Shown here piece by piece: positions 25,076 through 33,974 of a stretch of DNA of 33,987 nt (positions are counted from its first letter, which is position 1; each line of letters starts with the position of its first letter). The stretch spans positions 1 through 33,987 of the forward strand of contig JBCCHD010000037.1 of assembly GCA_039028935.1 (NCBI GenBank). The letters are read 5' to 3'. The notes below the pieces were generated by a model. That model saw only the letters and a program-made list of their open reading frames with translations. It made no database searches and was not told the DNA's origin. The translations under genes and the position numbers were made by a program. This DNA comes from Pseudomonadota bacterium. GTDB taxonomy: Bacteria; Pseudomonadota; Gammaproteobacteria; Steroidobacterales; SZUA-146.

Positions 25076-26267
25076 TCAAGCACCCGGCACTCGCAAGATT
25101 TATCTGCGTATTCTGCTCGCGATTGTGCTGGGCATGGCCACTGCATTGGCCAGCGTGCAGGCATTTGTCGCGGCCAATGGTGCAGGGTCTCGTTCAATAC
25201 TGGGCCGAGTCATTGAGGCACAAGAAGCCATTCCATCCATCGCGGGTGAAAAAGAGGACCTCGTGTTGGTGTTTGGTTCTTCGATGGTCGAAGCGGGGTT
25301 TTCGCCACGAGAATTTGATCGCGATCTCGCGGAGCAAGGCATCGATATAAAGTCTTTCAACTTTGGCTTTGGCGGACTGAATCCGCTCTTCCAGGATTAT
25401 CTCTCCCGGCGCATGGTGGAACAATTTCAAGCACAGGACCGGCGCATAAAACTGTTGCTCATTGAATTCAATCCGTTCCAAACGACGGTTACTCGCCGCG
25501 AAGGTGCTCGCGCACTTGAAGAATCGTATATCGCTCTGCTGGCAAGCCCCAAAGAACTATTCGATGTCTTTATGAAAGATCCGGAACGCGGCCTTCGTAT
25601 GTTGCAGATTCGGTATCTGCGGGACGGCATCTCGGCTGAAATGATCACCACGTTTTTTTGGGGTGAACCATTTGAACAACAAGCCCCTCGTACTCAACTC
25701 GTTCAAGAAGAAGGTATCGCCGAAGCACTCGACGAACTGCAAGCGGAACTGGGCAAACGATTTAGCGACGAATACCCCGACTATGACGGCTCTGACTGGT
25801 ACTACCCCTGGCAAGGCGGCGGCACCATACAGTCGGAGCGACCAGCGGAAACAGTGGCTCTTTTTAACGACTACTATCGGCTCACCCAAACCGACTTTCG
25901 CAAAGACAATGCTCGTTTACGGCGCATTGCCACATCGGATATTGTGGATTTGAACTTCGACCCCGAGCTTGTCGACGCCTTTATTCGAATCGTGAACAAC
26001 TTCAAGGTCATCGCCGATGACATCGAAATCGTCTTACTCCCCAAAAACCATCGATGGATTGACAATCCACCCGAGGCGCTTGCGCGACAGGCCGACGTCG
26101 TTGAGCAAATCAAAAAAGCAACTGGTGTACCGGTACGAGACTTTCAGAAAGTCGAGTCGCTGGGCGACGAGATGTTTTCCGATACAACCCACTTGAACCG
26201 CTATCGCGGTGCCGTTATTTTCACGCGACTGCTGGCCGAGCAATATCAACGCACGTTACGGCCCTAA
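25050..26267 (+). CDS. SGNH-type acyltransferase partner of the MBOAT protein
   Basis: This 405-residue protein has a signal anchor (residues about 18-42, LRILLAIVLGMATALASVQA) and a periplasmic domain with SGNH/DltD-AlgX-like features. The nucleophile block is FGSSMVEAGF (Ser77 or Ser78), a Gly-Asn block is FGFGGLNPLF, and the catalytic Asp-His pair is D378-x-x-H381 in SDTTHLNRYRG. In related systems the MBOAT protein passes the acyl group to this partner, which transfers it to the sugar or teichoic-acid acceptor. GGAG lies 9 nt before the ATG, inside the MBOAT gene, so the two are translationally linked. The middle region (about 180-290) is not familiar. The acceptor is not indicated by neighbouring genes. 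Confidence 0.85.
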   Translation: MSSSTSSSDQAPGTRKIYLRILLAIVLGMATALASVQAFVAANGAGSRSILGRVIEAQEAIPSIAGEKEDLVLVFGSSMVEAGFSPREFDRDLAEQGIDIKSFNFGFGGLNPLFQDYLSRRMVEQFQAQDRRIKLLLIEFNPFQTTVTRREGARALEESYIALLASPKELFDVFMKDPERGLRMLQIRYLRDGISAEMITTFFWGEPFEQQAPRTQLVQEEGIAEALDELQAELGKRFSDEYPDYDGSDWYYPWQGGGTIQSERPAETVALFNDYYRLTQTDFRKDNARLRRIATSDIVDLNFDPELVDAFIRIVNNFKVIADDIEIVLLPKNHRWIDNPPEALARQADVVEQIKKATGVPVRDFQKVESLGDEMFSDTTHLNRYRGAVIFTRLLAEQYQRTLRP

Positions 26268-26298
26268 CGCGCCAATGGACGCGCGATATTAATCGCAA

Positions 26299-26982
26299 CT
26301 AGCGTCGCAGAATCGCCCACCACCGCGCCACGTTTAGTAGGCTCATCAGTGCCGCCGATACGTAAGTCATCGCCGCTGCGCTCAGTAAACGGCGCGCATG
26401 TAATTCATCGCCTTCAATCAACACATCGTGTTTCGCGAGCATAGGCAACGCACGCCCAAAGCTTGCGTCAAATTCACTTGGCAAAGTTAATAAGTGAACC
26501 AGCACTCCGGTACCGAGCGTCATAAAACCACCCAACACCATCAAGCCACCGGCCACCGGAGTGCGTGTTACGGCCACAATTACCGGTGAGGCCATCAGTA
26601 AGAACGCACCGACTTTCTGCACAGGCCCAACCAAACGCACCAACTGTGTGCGCAAATGTAACGCTCGATAGCCGGTGGCGTCCTGAATAGCATGCCCGAC
26701 TTCGTGAGCCGCGACGACAACGGCGGTCAGGGATTTTCCAGAGAAGTTCGCCTCGCTCAGTCGAACCATTTTCTCATCAGGCGAATAGTGATCACCCGCG
26801 TCGGTCGCTTCCGTGCCAACGGATTCCAATCCATGCAAGTCCAGCAAACGCCTCGCTGCCTCGCCGCCTGTCACACCATACCGGTCGGCGGGCTCACTGT
26901 AGCGCTTCATCACTCTACCCACCCAGAATCCTGGAAGGTAGATAAGGGCAAGCAACACCAGCAAGAAGAAAAGAATGTGCAT
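26299..26982 (-). CDS. YugP-like zinc metallopeptidase (Zn_peptidase_2)
   Basis: This is a 227-residue membrane zinc protease of the YugP family. An N-terminal helix (MHILFFLLVLLALIYLPGFW) is followed by RYGVTGGEAARRLLDLHGL, the metal site HEVGH (residues 93-97), two further helices (about 122-165), and the third-ligand region LPSEFDAS (Glu170). DHYSPDEKMVRLSE before the active site is also typical. The ATG at 26982 was chosen because family members start with this helix; the frame stays open about 98 codons further upstream, but that sequence is unlike the family. No Shine-Dalgarno is visible. Family substrates are unknown. It converges on the acyltransferase pair (31-bp gap) and diverges from the lipoprotein gene at 27304. 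Confidence 0.9.
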   Translation of the reverse strand: MHILFFLLVLLALIYLPGFWVGRVMKRYSEPADRYGVTGGEAARRLLDLHGLESVGTEATDAGDHYSPDEKMVRLSEANFSGKSLTAVVVAAHEVGHAIQDATGYRALHLRTQLVRLVGPVQKVGAFLLMASPVIVAVTRTPVAGGLMVLGGFMTLGTGVLVHLLTLPSEFDASFGRALPMLAKHDVLIEGDELHARRLLSAAAMTYVSAALMSLLNVARWWAILRR

Positions 26983-27303
26983 ACGAGGATTATTTAGTGA
27001 GTCGTGTCCGAATAGTAACAAGGAGGCATCCACAAGTGGACAATCCCCTACCTGCCCTGGCGCTCGCTGCCATGCTGGACGCGCGGACCGTTTGGCGCGA
27101 TGTCGTTGTCGGTCAAACGCGTGGGGGAGCGGGTACCGATTGGAGGTAGGGCCTAAAATCAACAGACCGAGTCCCATCGTTAATGGCAAAACCTGTCGTA
27201 TCAGTAGCCGTATCCTGTGCGAAGAAGGACGCACCAGCCACACTTTTGGCGTACGACCGCGTATGATTCGGGTCATGAACCTCCAACACGCTGGTTACTC
27301 ATC
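26983..27303. other. Divergent intergenic region
   Basis: This 321-bp spacer lies between the YugP-like gene and the lipoprotein gene. It is open in the frame of the YugP-like gene, but the translation is basic and unlike that family, so I regard it as untranslated. TCCAC-AA-GTGGA at 27029-27040 is a short dyad about 50 bp from the YugP-like start. No clear promoter boxes are seen. Confidence 0.4.
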
Positions 27304-27798
27304 ATGAATGCACTGTCGAATTACCTGATCACCGGGGCGGCGATTTTGCTTAGCCTGAGCGGTTGTGCCACCGCCGATCTCTCCGATGAATACTTCGAAA
27401 CGGCGGCTCGACAGTTGGACTATGGGGATTATAGCTCGGCGTATCTACTCGAAAAGGCCTGGGATGCCTACAAGAAAAAAGACTACGCGAAGATTCTCGG
27501 CTACACGACCAAATGCGTTGACATTCATGGCGACGAAGGCAAGCGCATGAACTCAACGTTATCGGCCTTTGAGCCCGAAGTGTCAGCCGGCGAACTGTGG
27601 GCGCTTAATGATGTGGGAACATGCCTATACATCATGGCCAATACGTACGAAGAACTTCAACGCTACCCCGACGCGGTCAGGACCTATCGTCAATTGGCGA
27701 CCGACTATACCTATGCCCAGTGCTGGGATACCAAAGGTTGGTTCTGGCGGCCGGCCGAGGGCGCGGCCCGAAAAGCCGAGAAAATGAAGAACTGGTGA
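27304..27798 (+). CDS. TPR-type lipoprotein
   Basis: This is a 164-residue predicted outer-membrane lipoprotein. MNALSNYLITGAAILLSLSGC ends in a lipobox (LSGC, Cys21). The mature part is helical with a TPR-like rhythm: LLEKAWDAYKKKDYAKILGY, then ALNDVGTCLYIMANTYEELQ, then RYPDAVRTYRQLATDYTYAQ. The end CWDTKGWFWRPAEGAARKAE recurs in small proteins often labelled beta-glucanase precursor-like, a label with no functional basis that I can see. TPR lipoproteins usually serve in envelope complexes. The start at 27304 gives the lipobox; the frame is open upstream to 27217 without a signal sequence. No strong Shine-Dalgarno is seen. Confidence 0.82.
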   Translation: MNALSNYLITGAAILLSLSGCATADLSDEYFETAARQLDYGDYSSAYLLEKAWDAYKKKDYAKILGYTTKCVDIHGDEGKRMNSTLSAFEPEVSAGELWALNDVGTCLYIMANTYEELQRYPDAVRTYRQLATDYTYAQCWDTKGWFWRPAEGAARKAEKMKNW

Positions 27799-27927
27799 GT
27801 AATGGTGTTCACCCGCTTCCAGGATTCCGACTGACTGTCCCAGGGCGACGCTGCTTCGCAATCTGACCAGACAACATCGCTGAATTTCCGCGTGGGTAAC
27901 ATGGACACAGCGAAGTAATACCTGTCT

Positions 27928-28131
27928 TTATTGCTTAGTGCTGCCTGAATACAGAGCCCCCACCGTACCCAGCAACAAAACGATTGCAAACGCAATGGGC
28001 ACGATAACGGCCGATTCGATCCAGTAAGCCCGTACCAAATCATTCGTTGACGTATCAACGGGCGGTGCCGCAACAAGAATATCGAGGCTGGATAGGAATC
28101 CAGATTGAGACGTGTTCTCAACGGCAAAACC
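27928..28131 (-). pseudogene. Possible remnant of a small membrane protein
   Basis: A 67-codon open stretch with no ATG follows directly on a stop. Its translation has a polar first half (residues about 1-38, containing DILVAAPPVDTSTND) and a convincing transmembrane helix (AVIVPIAFAIVLLLGTVGAL, residues 41-60) before a short tail, SGSTKQ. Possible starts are only a TTG at 28038 or a GTG at 28002, neither with a Shine-Dalgarno. It could be the 3' end of a decayed gene, a small membrane protein with a rare start, or chance. Confidence 0.25.
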
Positions 28132-28285
28132 TTAAAGTACGCCGATCTCAAAGATTGTATCAAGCGTAATTATTTCGTCATGCGGCCTAAAAAGCCGGGT
28201 GAATGCACAGGGACGCGATCGCGCTCAAAGAACTTTTTCGACGCGCTGAAACTCCATGCTTTGGGCCACTCAACCGACCGTCTTA

Positions 28286-28315
28286 GGTTTCTTAGTGGGT
28301 GTATTACCGTATAAT
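28286..28315 (+). promoter_or_regulatory. Candidate sigma-70 promoter for proB
   Basis: A perfect TATAAT at 28310-28315 lies about 85 nt before the proB start at 28401. The -35 region is poor (TTTCTT about 16 nt upstream), so strength or sigma-factor use is uncertain. Transcription would begin near 28322, which excludes in-frame proB starts upstream of that point. Confidence 0.5.
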
Positions 28316-28400
28316 CACTTGCCCATTCTCTTTTATCTGTTACGCCGTTATTACCGAAACACGGTGGCACCTGTCACTATCATTCCTCAAGCCATACCGC

Positions 28401-29546
28401 ATGCATCACTCGTTTGAAAACCCAACAGCCTCAATGATTCGCCAAGCACGACGGGTGGTGATCAAGCTCGGTTCGTCGTTGCTCATTGACCCAGACAATC
28501 GGTCGTTACGCCGTGAGTGGCTACGTCGCTTGATCGACGATATCCATCCAATGCTACAAGATGGTGTGCACGTGTTGATTGTGTCGTCTGGCGCCATCGG
28601 CGTGGGATGCCGCAGCCTCGATCTCCGTCGATCGGAATTATCACTCGCACAAAAGCAAGCCGTCGCAGGTGTCGGTCAAGTGCGCTTACTGCAAACGTAC
28701 GAAGATTTGTTTCAGGCCCATGGCAAGAGCTGCGCGCAGGTACTGCTCACCTTAGAAGACACCGAACAGCGGCAACGTTATCTCAATGCGCGCACCGCCA
28801 TTGAGGCCATGCTCGAACTGGGCGTTATTCCAATCATTAATGAGAATGACACGGTTGCCACCTCAGAGATCCGGTATGGCGACAACGATCGTCTGGCCGC
28901 CAGAGTGGCGCAGATGATGTCCGCAGATGTCCTGATCATATTCAGCGACATCGACGGTCTTTACGACGCTGATCCGCGATTGAACGACACCGCCACGTTG
29001 CTGCCACGGGTCGAGACGATCACCCGTGCGATGCGAGCCGCCGCCGGCGACAGCGGTTCGATCGACGGTTCGGGCGGCATGCGCACCAAGCTTGAAGCGG
29101 CCGACATCGCGCAGACAGCAGGGTGTCAATTGCTCTTGGCGAACGGCTTACACGCACACGCTTTTCAGCGCTTGCTCGATGGTGCGCCGTGCACTCATTT
29201 TGTTGCGCAGGAAACGCCGCGTCAGCAACGCAAAGTGTGGATTGCATCGAGCCTGAATGTGAAGGGCACGATTATTGTGGATGCCGGGGCAGCGAGTGCG
29301 TTGCGAGACGGTGGTAGTTTATTGGCGATAGGCGTTCGTGACGTGCGCGGCGACTTTAGTCGTGGCGATACCGTCCGTGTCAGCATCGAATCCGGGCAAG
29401 AAATCGCGCGCGGCTTGAGTGCATACAGCAATAAAGAAGTCGCCAGTATTCAGGGCCACCATAGCGCGTCGCTGACTGAGGCTTTAGGCTACGATGGTCC
29501 GGCGGAGGTGATTCACCGAGACAATTTGGTCATGCACACTCAGTAA
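28401..29546 (+). CDS. proB: Glutamate 5-kinase with PUA domain
   Basis: The enzyme phosphorylates L-glutamate with ATP to gamma-glutamyl phosphate, the first step of proline synthesis, in the cytoplasm. Kinase motifs of the amino-acid kinase family are present: RVVIKLGSSLLID, VLIVSSGAIGVG, IPIINENDTVA, IFSDIDGLYDADPR and GSGGMRTKLEAADIA. A C-terminal PUA domain (about residues 280-370) includes GTIIVDAGAASALR and RGLSAYSNKEVASIQG. At 382 residues it is close to full-length ProB. I chose the ATG at 28401; an ATG at 28434 (MIRQARRVVIK) is nearly as good, and neither has a clear Shine-Dalgarno. A longer in-frame extension back to 28299 overlaps the likely promoter. proA follows after 70 nt, so the two form an operon. 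Proline feedback inhibition is typical of the family. Confidence 0.95.
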   Translation: MHHSFENPTASMIRQARRVVIKLGSSLLIDPDNRSLRREWLRRLIDDIHPMLQDGVHVLIVSSGAIGVGCRSLDLRRSELSLAQKQAVAGVGQVRLLQTYEDLFQAHGKSCAQVLLTLEDTEQRQRYLNARTAIEAMLELGVIPIINENDTVATSEIRYGDNDRLAARVAQMMSADVLIIFSDIDGLYDADPRLNDTATLLPRVETITRAMRAAAGDSGSIDGSGGMRTKLEAADIAQTAGCQLLLANGLHAHAFQRLLDGAPCTHFVAQETPRQQRKVWIASSLNVKGTIIVDAGAASALRDGGSLLAIGVRDVRGDFSRGDTVRVSIESGQEIARGLSAYSNKEVASIQGHHSASLTEALGYDGPAEVIHRDNLVMHTQ

Positions 29547-29616
29547 CGCATCAGCAACATCTCATCCTTCTCCCGTCAATCACTCATCTGACGATACCTT
29601 GGAATAACGCTCACCG

Positions 29617-30879
29617 ATGAACGAACTTGAACACTATATGAACCAGCTCGGCCAACGCGCCCGCTTGGCCGTCGCGGCCATGGCGCGCGCCAACGCCGAG
29701 CGCAAGGCACAGGCGCTCGCTGCGGCAGCAGACGCCATTCGTACCGATTCTGAGTTGATCTTGATCGCCAATGCGAAAGATCTGGACCACGGTCAGAACA
29801 AAGGACTGAGCGAAGCGATGCTGGATCGATTGCTGCTAGACGCCGAACGCATCGACGCCATTGCCGACAGTGTGTCGGCCATCGCCACAATGGCGGATCC
29901 CATCGGCGCGGTAATGGATTCGTGGGAGCGACCTAACGGTCTAATTATTGAACGCCGCCGCGTACCGCTGGGTGTGATCGGTATCATTTATGAGAGCCGC
30001 CCCAACGTCACCGCAGACGCCGCGGCGCTCGCCGTAAAATCCGGCAATGCGGTGATCTTACGCGGTGGCTCCGACAGCCACCATTCATCAATCGCCCTGC
30101 ACGCGCCGATTACGACAGCATTGGCCGCTCACGGCTTACCCGCCACCGCCGTGCAGCTGGTCGAAACAACGGACCGCGCTGCCGTCGGTATGATGCTGAG
30201 CGGCCTTGATGGCAACGTTGACGTCATCGTCCCGCGCGGCGGTCGACGCTTGATTGAACGCGTGCAGCAGGACGCACGTGTGCCAGTGCTGGGGCATCTC
30301 GAAGGCATTTGCCATGTGTATGTCGATCGTTCCGCACGCAAAGAGATCGCGCTTCCGGTGGTGGTCAACGCCAAGATGCGTAGAACAGGAATCTGTGGTG
30401 CAGCCGAAACGTTGTTGCTGGATACGAACGGTGACGAGGCCCTGCATCGTCAACTACTGAGCGCGCTGCATGACGCCGGATGTGAACTACGCGGCGACGC
30501 TTTCGCGCGCGGATTACATGAAAATGTTCAACCCGCCAACGACAAAGACTGGGGCTGCGAGTTTTTATCCGCGGTGATAGCGGTACGAGGCGTTGCCGGC
30601 GTAGACGGTGCGGTTGAACACATCGCGCGCTACGGGTCCGGCCACACCGAATCGATCATTGCGCAAAAACCCGACACGGTAGCGACGTTTTTAAATCACG
30701 TTGATAGCGCCATCGTGATGCACAACACCTCGACTCAATTTGCCGACGGCGGCGAGTTTGGCATGGGAGCAGAAATTGGTATCGCCACCGGAAAGCTACA
30801 TGCACGCGGGCCGGTTGGCGCCGAGCAATTGACGAGCTATAAGTATGTGGTGCATGGGAACGGACAAATACGAAGTTAA
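29617..30879 (+). CDS. proA: Gamma-glutamyl phosphate reductase
   Basis: The enzyme is an NADPH-dependent reductase that converts glutamyl 5-phosphate to glutamate 5-semialdehyde, the second step of proline synthesis. The protein has 420 residues, the normal length. Family motifs are RRVPLGVIGIIYESRPNVTA, GNAVILRGGSDS, the catalytic cysteine C260 in RRTGICGAAETLLLD, YGSGHTESII and the late FADGGEFGMGAEIGI. It aligns as an aldehyde-dehydrogenase-superfamily enzyme throughout, with no truncation. The ATG at 29617 is accepted although no clear Shine-Dalgarno precedes it; a second in-frame ATG occurs at 29638. It is co-transcribed with proB. ProB and ProA enzymes usually act as a complex because the phosphate intermediate is labile. 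Confidence 0.96.
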   Translation: MNELEHYMNQLGQRARLAVAAMARANAERKAQALAAAADAIRTDSELILIANAKDLDHGQNKGLSEAMLDRLLLDAERIDAIADSVSAIATMADPIGAVMDSWERPNGLIIERRRVPLGVIGIIYESRPNVTADAAALAVKSGNAVILRGGSDSHHSSIALHAPITTALAAHGLPATAVQLVETTDRAAVGMMLSGLDGNVDVIVPRGGRRLIERVQQDARVPVLGHLEGICHVYVDRSARKEIALPVVVNAKMRRTGICGAAETLLLDTNGDEALHRQLLSALHDAGCELRGDAFARGLHENVQPANDKDWGCEFLSAVIAVRGVAGVDGAVEHIARYGSGHTESIIAQKPDTVATFLNHVDSAIVMHNTSTQFADGGEFGMGAEIGIATGKLHARGPVGAEQLTSYKYVVHGNGQIRS

Positions 30880-31021
30880 CACGGTAGGATCGATTTAGAT
30901 CGGCCAAAGGTTTCCGTACCGACGCAAGACTTATCGATTACTATCTTGTCTTTCTTACTCTCCGTCCTACTCCCCACACTTGGAAAAATCGATCTGCGGC
31001 GACATTGGAATAATCCTATAC

Positions 31022-31063
31022 GAATACGGGATACGGAATACGGAATGCAGAATTTTGAATCGA
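31022..31063. repeat. Degenerate 7-bp tandem repeat
   Basis: Six tandem 7-mers with consensus GAATACG decay from left to right: GAATACG, GGATACG, GAATACG, GAATGCA, GAATTTT, GAATCGA. They lie in the 290-bp spacer between proA and the convergent metalloprotease gene, where I see no gene or clear terminator. Confidence 0.6.
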
Positions 31064-31169
31064 GATCACCGGACTGCGATCACGGCACATTCTGGCCAAT
31101 TCCTTTCGGCATTCAGATGCACGTTCCTCTTCGCCGAACACTATCCCTACGATTCTTGGCGCAATCCGG

Positions 31170-33974
31170 CTAGTCCCCGGGCGCAACCTCAAGCTGTGGA
31201 AGAGTCGTATCAATATCCACTACGCCGTCACCGTTTGCATCGATATCGCACGCGTCGCCGATGCCATCGCCATCGAAGTCCGGCTGGGGTTCATCCGCGG
31301 AAGGTTTCGGATTAGGCACGAGCGGACAGTTATCAATCAGGCCCACGTTGCATTGATATCCGGTAAGGCGATCGGGCATGACGCACTCCGCTTTGTCCCC
31401 GTCCACATCCTGATCACAGGTGTCGCCAACCTGATCGCCATCCATATCTTCCTGCGCGGCGTTCGGAATCATTTCGCAATTGTCCTCCGCATCGGGCCAA
31501 CCATCGCCGTCTTGGTCTATTATCGGCCGCACGTGCAACGCCTCGATATCTACCGCTCCCGTACTACGTAGTCGCAGCGACTGCGGTCCCTCGGTTAGCG
31601 AAATAGCTGGCCCGGCGCGCCATGCGAAATCTGAATCACTGGATGATGCAAACGACCAAGCTGCGGTATTGGAAAACGCAAGCGTTGTCACACCATTGCG
31701 ATCGGCAACCGCTTCGGTCCCGCCACTCGGCGAGGTGTAATCAGTCAGCAAGCCACCTGGATTTTGGTGTCGAACTGACGCCTGCAGCCGGTATTTACCT
31801 GCTTGCGGTATGTTGAGTGTAAAACTCAGCGCGTCGGTCGCCGAATCCAAGGCCGCGTACCGCATGACATAGATTCCATCGGTCGGAAGCTCACTGTAGG
31901 TCTCAAATTCCGTGTTGGCACTGGCGGTCATTTCTTGGGCCAACAGCAGTTCCTGGCAGAGTGTTTCGGAACAACCGTCCGAAAAGTTGGATCGAATACT
32001 GCGCAAAATTGGAAGACTAGTCGCCGGCAAAATGCGTTCTCTCGTGCAGCCATTGCCAAAACCAACACAGTGGTGATTGAGCACAGTCATGACTCGGCCG
32101 TGATCATCCAATGAGATTTTCCCATCCCAGGCAAGTTGAAAATAATAGTGATTAACGAGCAGCATAAACTCATTGATCCCCCAATGCCTTTCAAGTTCGG
32201 TAATCGCATAAGTGTAGGCCTGGTTGGCAAACTGAACCGCCTGCCTTGGAGGCGGAACGGTCGGCTGGAAAGGTGGATTTAAGAGATTCTCTTGCTCCGG
32301 CAACTCGATGGAAGTGGCAATCGAGTCGCTAATGACTACCCCACTACTTGTATCCGTCTGCGGGAACGAAATAATGTCGTCCCCTACTTGGCACAGATCG
32401 CCTAAACTATTCTTGTAAGGCGTTCGACATTTGTTCCAAGCAAGATCTCGGTACGTTTCGACTATCACCCTCCCGCAATTATAGGGCTGTTGTCTGGCAT
32501 TGGCGCAGGGGCCTGAGTCTACAGAGTAAACGGTGCTGGCATCCGATAAGATGCCAAACTGTGTATCTGGACCGTGGCCAGAGGTTTCACTAGCACCAAA
32601 CCGCAGCGCATTCACGGTATCAAAGGCTCTCGCATCGTTCTCTAAAAAACGATACAAGTTGTAGCGATGGGCGTTGTGGTCGGCAAATCCCTCCGCGATG
32701 GCCAGACCAAATGGGTTCGATGGAGTGTCGTGATAATCGTACATCAAGTGAACGACATGGCCATACTCGTGGGCCATGGTATACAGATTCTGGGTTTGGC
32801 CACGATCTCTTGCCAACTGCACCGTGTTTCGCTTCTTACTCGGCACTGCGCACCCGCCGTTACCACATTGGGAATTGCCGGAAGGCACAATCGCAACCCT
32901 CAACGGCTTTGGATCTTTCCAGTCGACAAACGACGAGTAGGACCCGAGTGAACTGTTAGCAAACACAGCAAGATCGTGCTTCCAAAAATACACATTTAAA
33001 AAATCATCGTCCGGCGGTGCAATTAAAATCAACTCATCTTGACTGCACGATGCCGTACCGCTAATCACATCGGAATAGGTATTTGTCACAGGATCCCAGG
33101 TTGTGATCAAAGGCTCGCCCGCGGCATGACTGGCACCGTGATCGAGTTCGATCACACAATCCGATCCGTCAGCAGTTGCGCTAAATGCAACAGTGCCCGC
33201 ACTCTCGCTCGTCCTGGGTTGAAGCCGATTCGTATAATTCGATTTAATGACCGTCTTATCGACAAGCGCGTGATTCGGATACTCCTCGTCAAAGACCTCA
33301 AACAGAAGATCGAGCTTTTCGTCAAAGAAATAGACTCGAGAATCATGGCGAGAATCAGCAAAACGACTCACTAAGCTGCCACGCTCGGCATCATAGTATC
33401 GTTCGAGCAATTCAATTTCTCCGTCCACTAACCGAGACACGCGTGCGATAAGTGCCGAACGTTCTCGCGGCGTTGCGAGGTTCTTGAAGACGTCGGGTGA
33501 ACTCAATCCACCGACAACGCTAGTCAGCTGGCCCTGCTTATCTAAATAGAGCTTTAGCACGCTCCCGAGGACGGGGAACCCGTTAATCTGAGATTGAATG
33601 CGAATCGAATGAGTCCGATTTAATCGCCGGGTTGCGACGCGATAGGACATAGGGTTATCCGACGCGTGAGCCACTTGTTCGCGATACGGCATCGGCAAGT
33701 CGGGTGCGACACATCGCAAAAACGCCGACAGCGAGTTGGAATCCTGGAAATCCGTCGCGGCACAATCAGGCGCAAGCTTGTTTCCAACTAGGTAGCGTAG
33801 CTGGTCACCCTCAACGTCAAAAAACCGTTCGTCCGGCGACCCTCGCGTAAACTCGGCAACCTGGTATCTCAGGTCAGAAGCGGCATTATGGGTCATTGGC
33901 TGATTGACACACCCCACAGAAGCGCCAGTTGCAGCCAACAAAACCAAATGCTTGACAAGCGCTGACGGCCGCAC
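31170..33974 (-). CDS. Lipoprotein zinc metalloprotease with FTP-like propeptide and TSP3 repeats
   Basis: This 934-residue surface or secreted protein begins with a probable lipoprotein signal (LVKHLVLLAATGASVGC). Residues about 110-160 resemble the fungalysin/thermolysin propeptide (RIQSQINGFPVLGSVLKLYL, then LTSVVGG), an intramolecular inhibitor. The gluzincin active site is HEYGH (402-406) with a third ligand E428 in AIAEGFADHN, 21 residues later. A carbohydrate-binding-like beta-sandwich lies at about 690-815 (YRLQASVRHQNPGG, SLRLRSTGAVDIEALHV). TSP3 calcium repeats run from about 818 to the end (DQDGDGWPDAEDNC, DFDGDGIGDACDIDANGDG). The start used is a GTG at 33974, 14 bp from the window edge, and the frame remains open beyond it, so the true start may lie outside. 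It converges on proA. The substrate is unknown; export with propeptide activation is likely. Confidence 0.85.
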   Translation of the reverse strand: MRPSALVKHLVLLAATGASVGCVNQPMTHNAASDLRYQVAEFTRGSPDERFFDVEGDQLRYLVGNKLAPDCAATDFQDSNSLSAFLRCVAPDLPMPYREQVAHASDNPMSYRVATRRLNRTHSIRIQSQINGFPVLGSVLKLYLDKQGQLTSVVGGLSSPDVFKNLATPRERSALIARVSRLVDGEIELLERYYDAERGSLVSRFADSRHDSRVYFFDEKLDLLFEVFDEEYPNHALVDKTVIKSNYTNRLQPRTSESAGTVAFSATADGSDCVIELDHGASHAAGEPLITTWDPVTNTYSDVISGTASCSQDELILIAPPDDDFLNVYFWKHDLAVFANSSLGSYSSFVDWKDPKPLRVAIVPSGNSQCGNGGCAVPSKKRNTVQLARDRGQTQNLYTMAHEYGHVVHLMYDYHDTPSNPFGLAIAEGFADHNAHRYNLYRFLENDARAFDTVNALRFGASETSGHGPDTQFGILSDASTVYSVDSGPCANARQQPYNCGRVIVETYRDLAWNKCRTPYKNSLGDLCQVGDDIISFPQTDTSSGVVISDSIATSIELPEQENLLNPPFQPTVPPPRQAVQFANQAYTYAITELERHWGINEFMLLVNHYYFQLAWDGKISLDDHGRVMTVLNHHCVGFGNGCTRERILPATSLPILRSIRSNFSDGCSETLCQELLLAQEMTASANTEFETYSELPTDGIYVMRYAALDSATDALSFTLNIPQAGKYRLQASVRHQNPGGLLTDYTSPSGGTEAVADRNGVTTLAFSNTAAWSFASSSDSDFAWRAGPAISLTEGPQSLRLRSTGAVDIEALHVRPIIDQDGDGWPDAEDNCEMIPNAAQEDMDGDQVGDTCDQDVDGDKAECVMPDRLTGYQCNVGLIDNCPLVPNPKPSADEPQPDFDGDGIGDACDIDANGDGVVDIDTTLPQLEVAPGD

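Larger units (their letters stand above)
27799..28400. other. Intergenic region upstream of proB
   Basis: This gap of about 600 bp contains the possible gene remnant at 27928-28131 (minus) and the TATAAT-containing promoter at 28310-28315 (plus), both listed separately. The remainder, including 28132-28285, shows no gene, RNA or repeat that I can support. Confidence 0.5.

Noticed and set aside
27711-28163. 150-codon minus-strand frame past the TPR lipoprotein end
   Set aside because: It overlaps the lipoprotein 3' end and has Trp/Cys/Arg-rich composition; a neighbouring frame (27928-28131) gives a more protein-like sequence.
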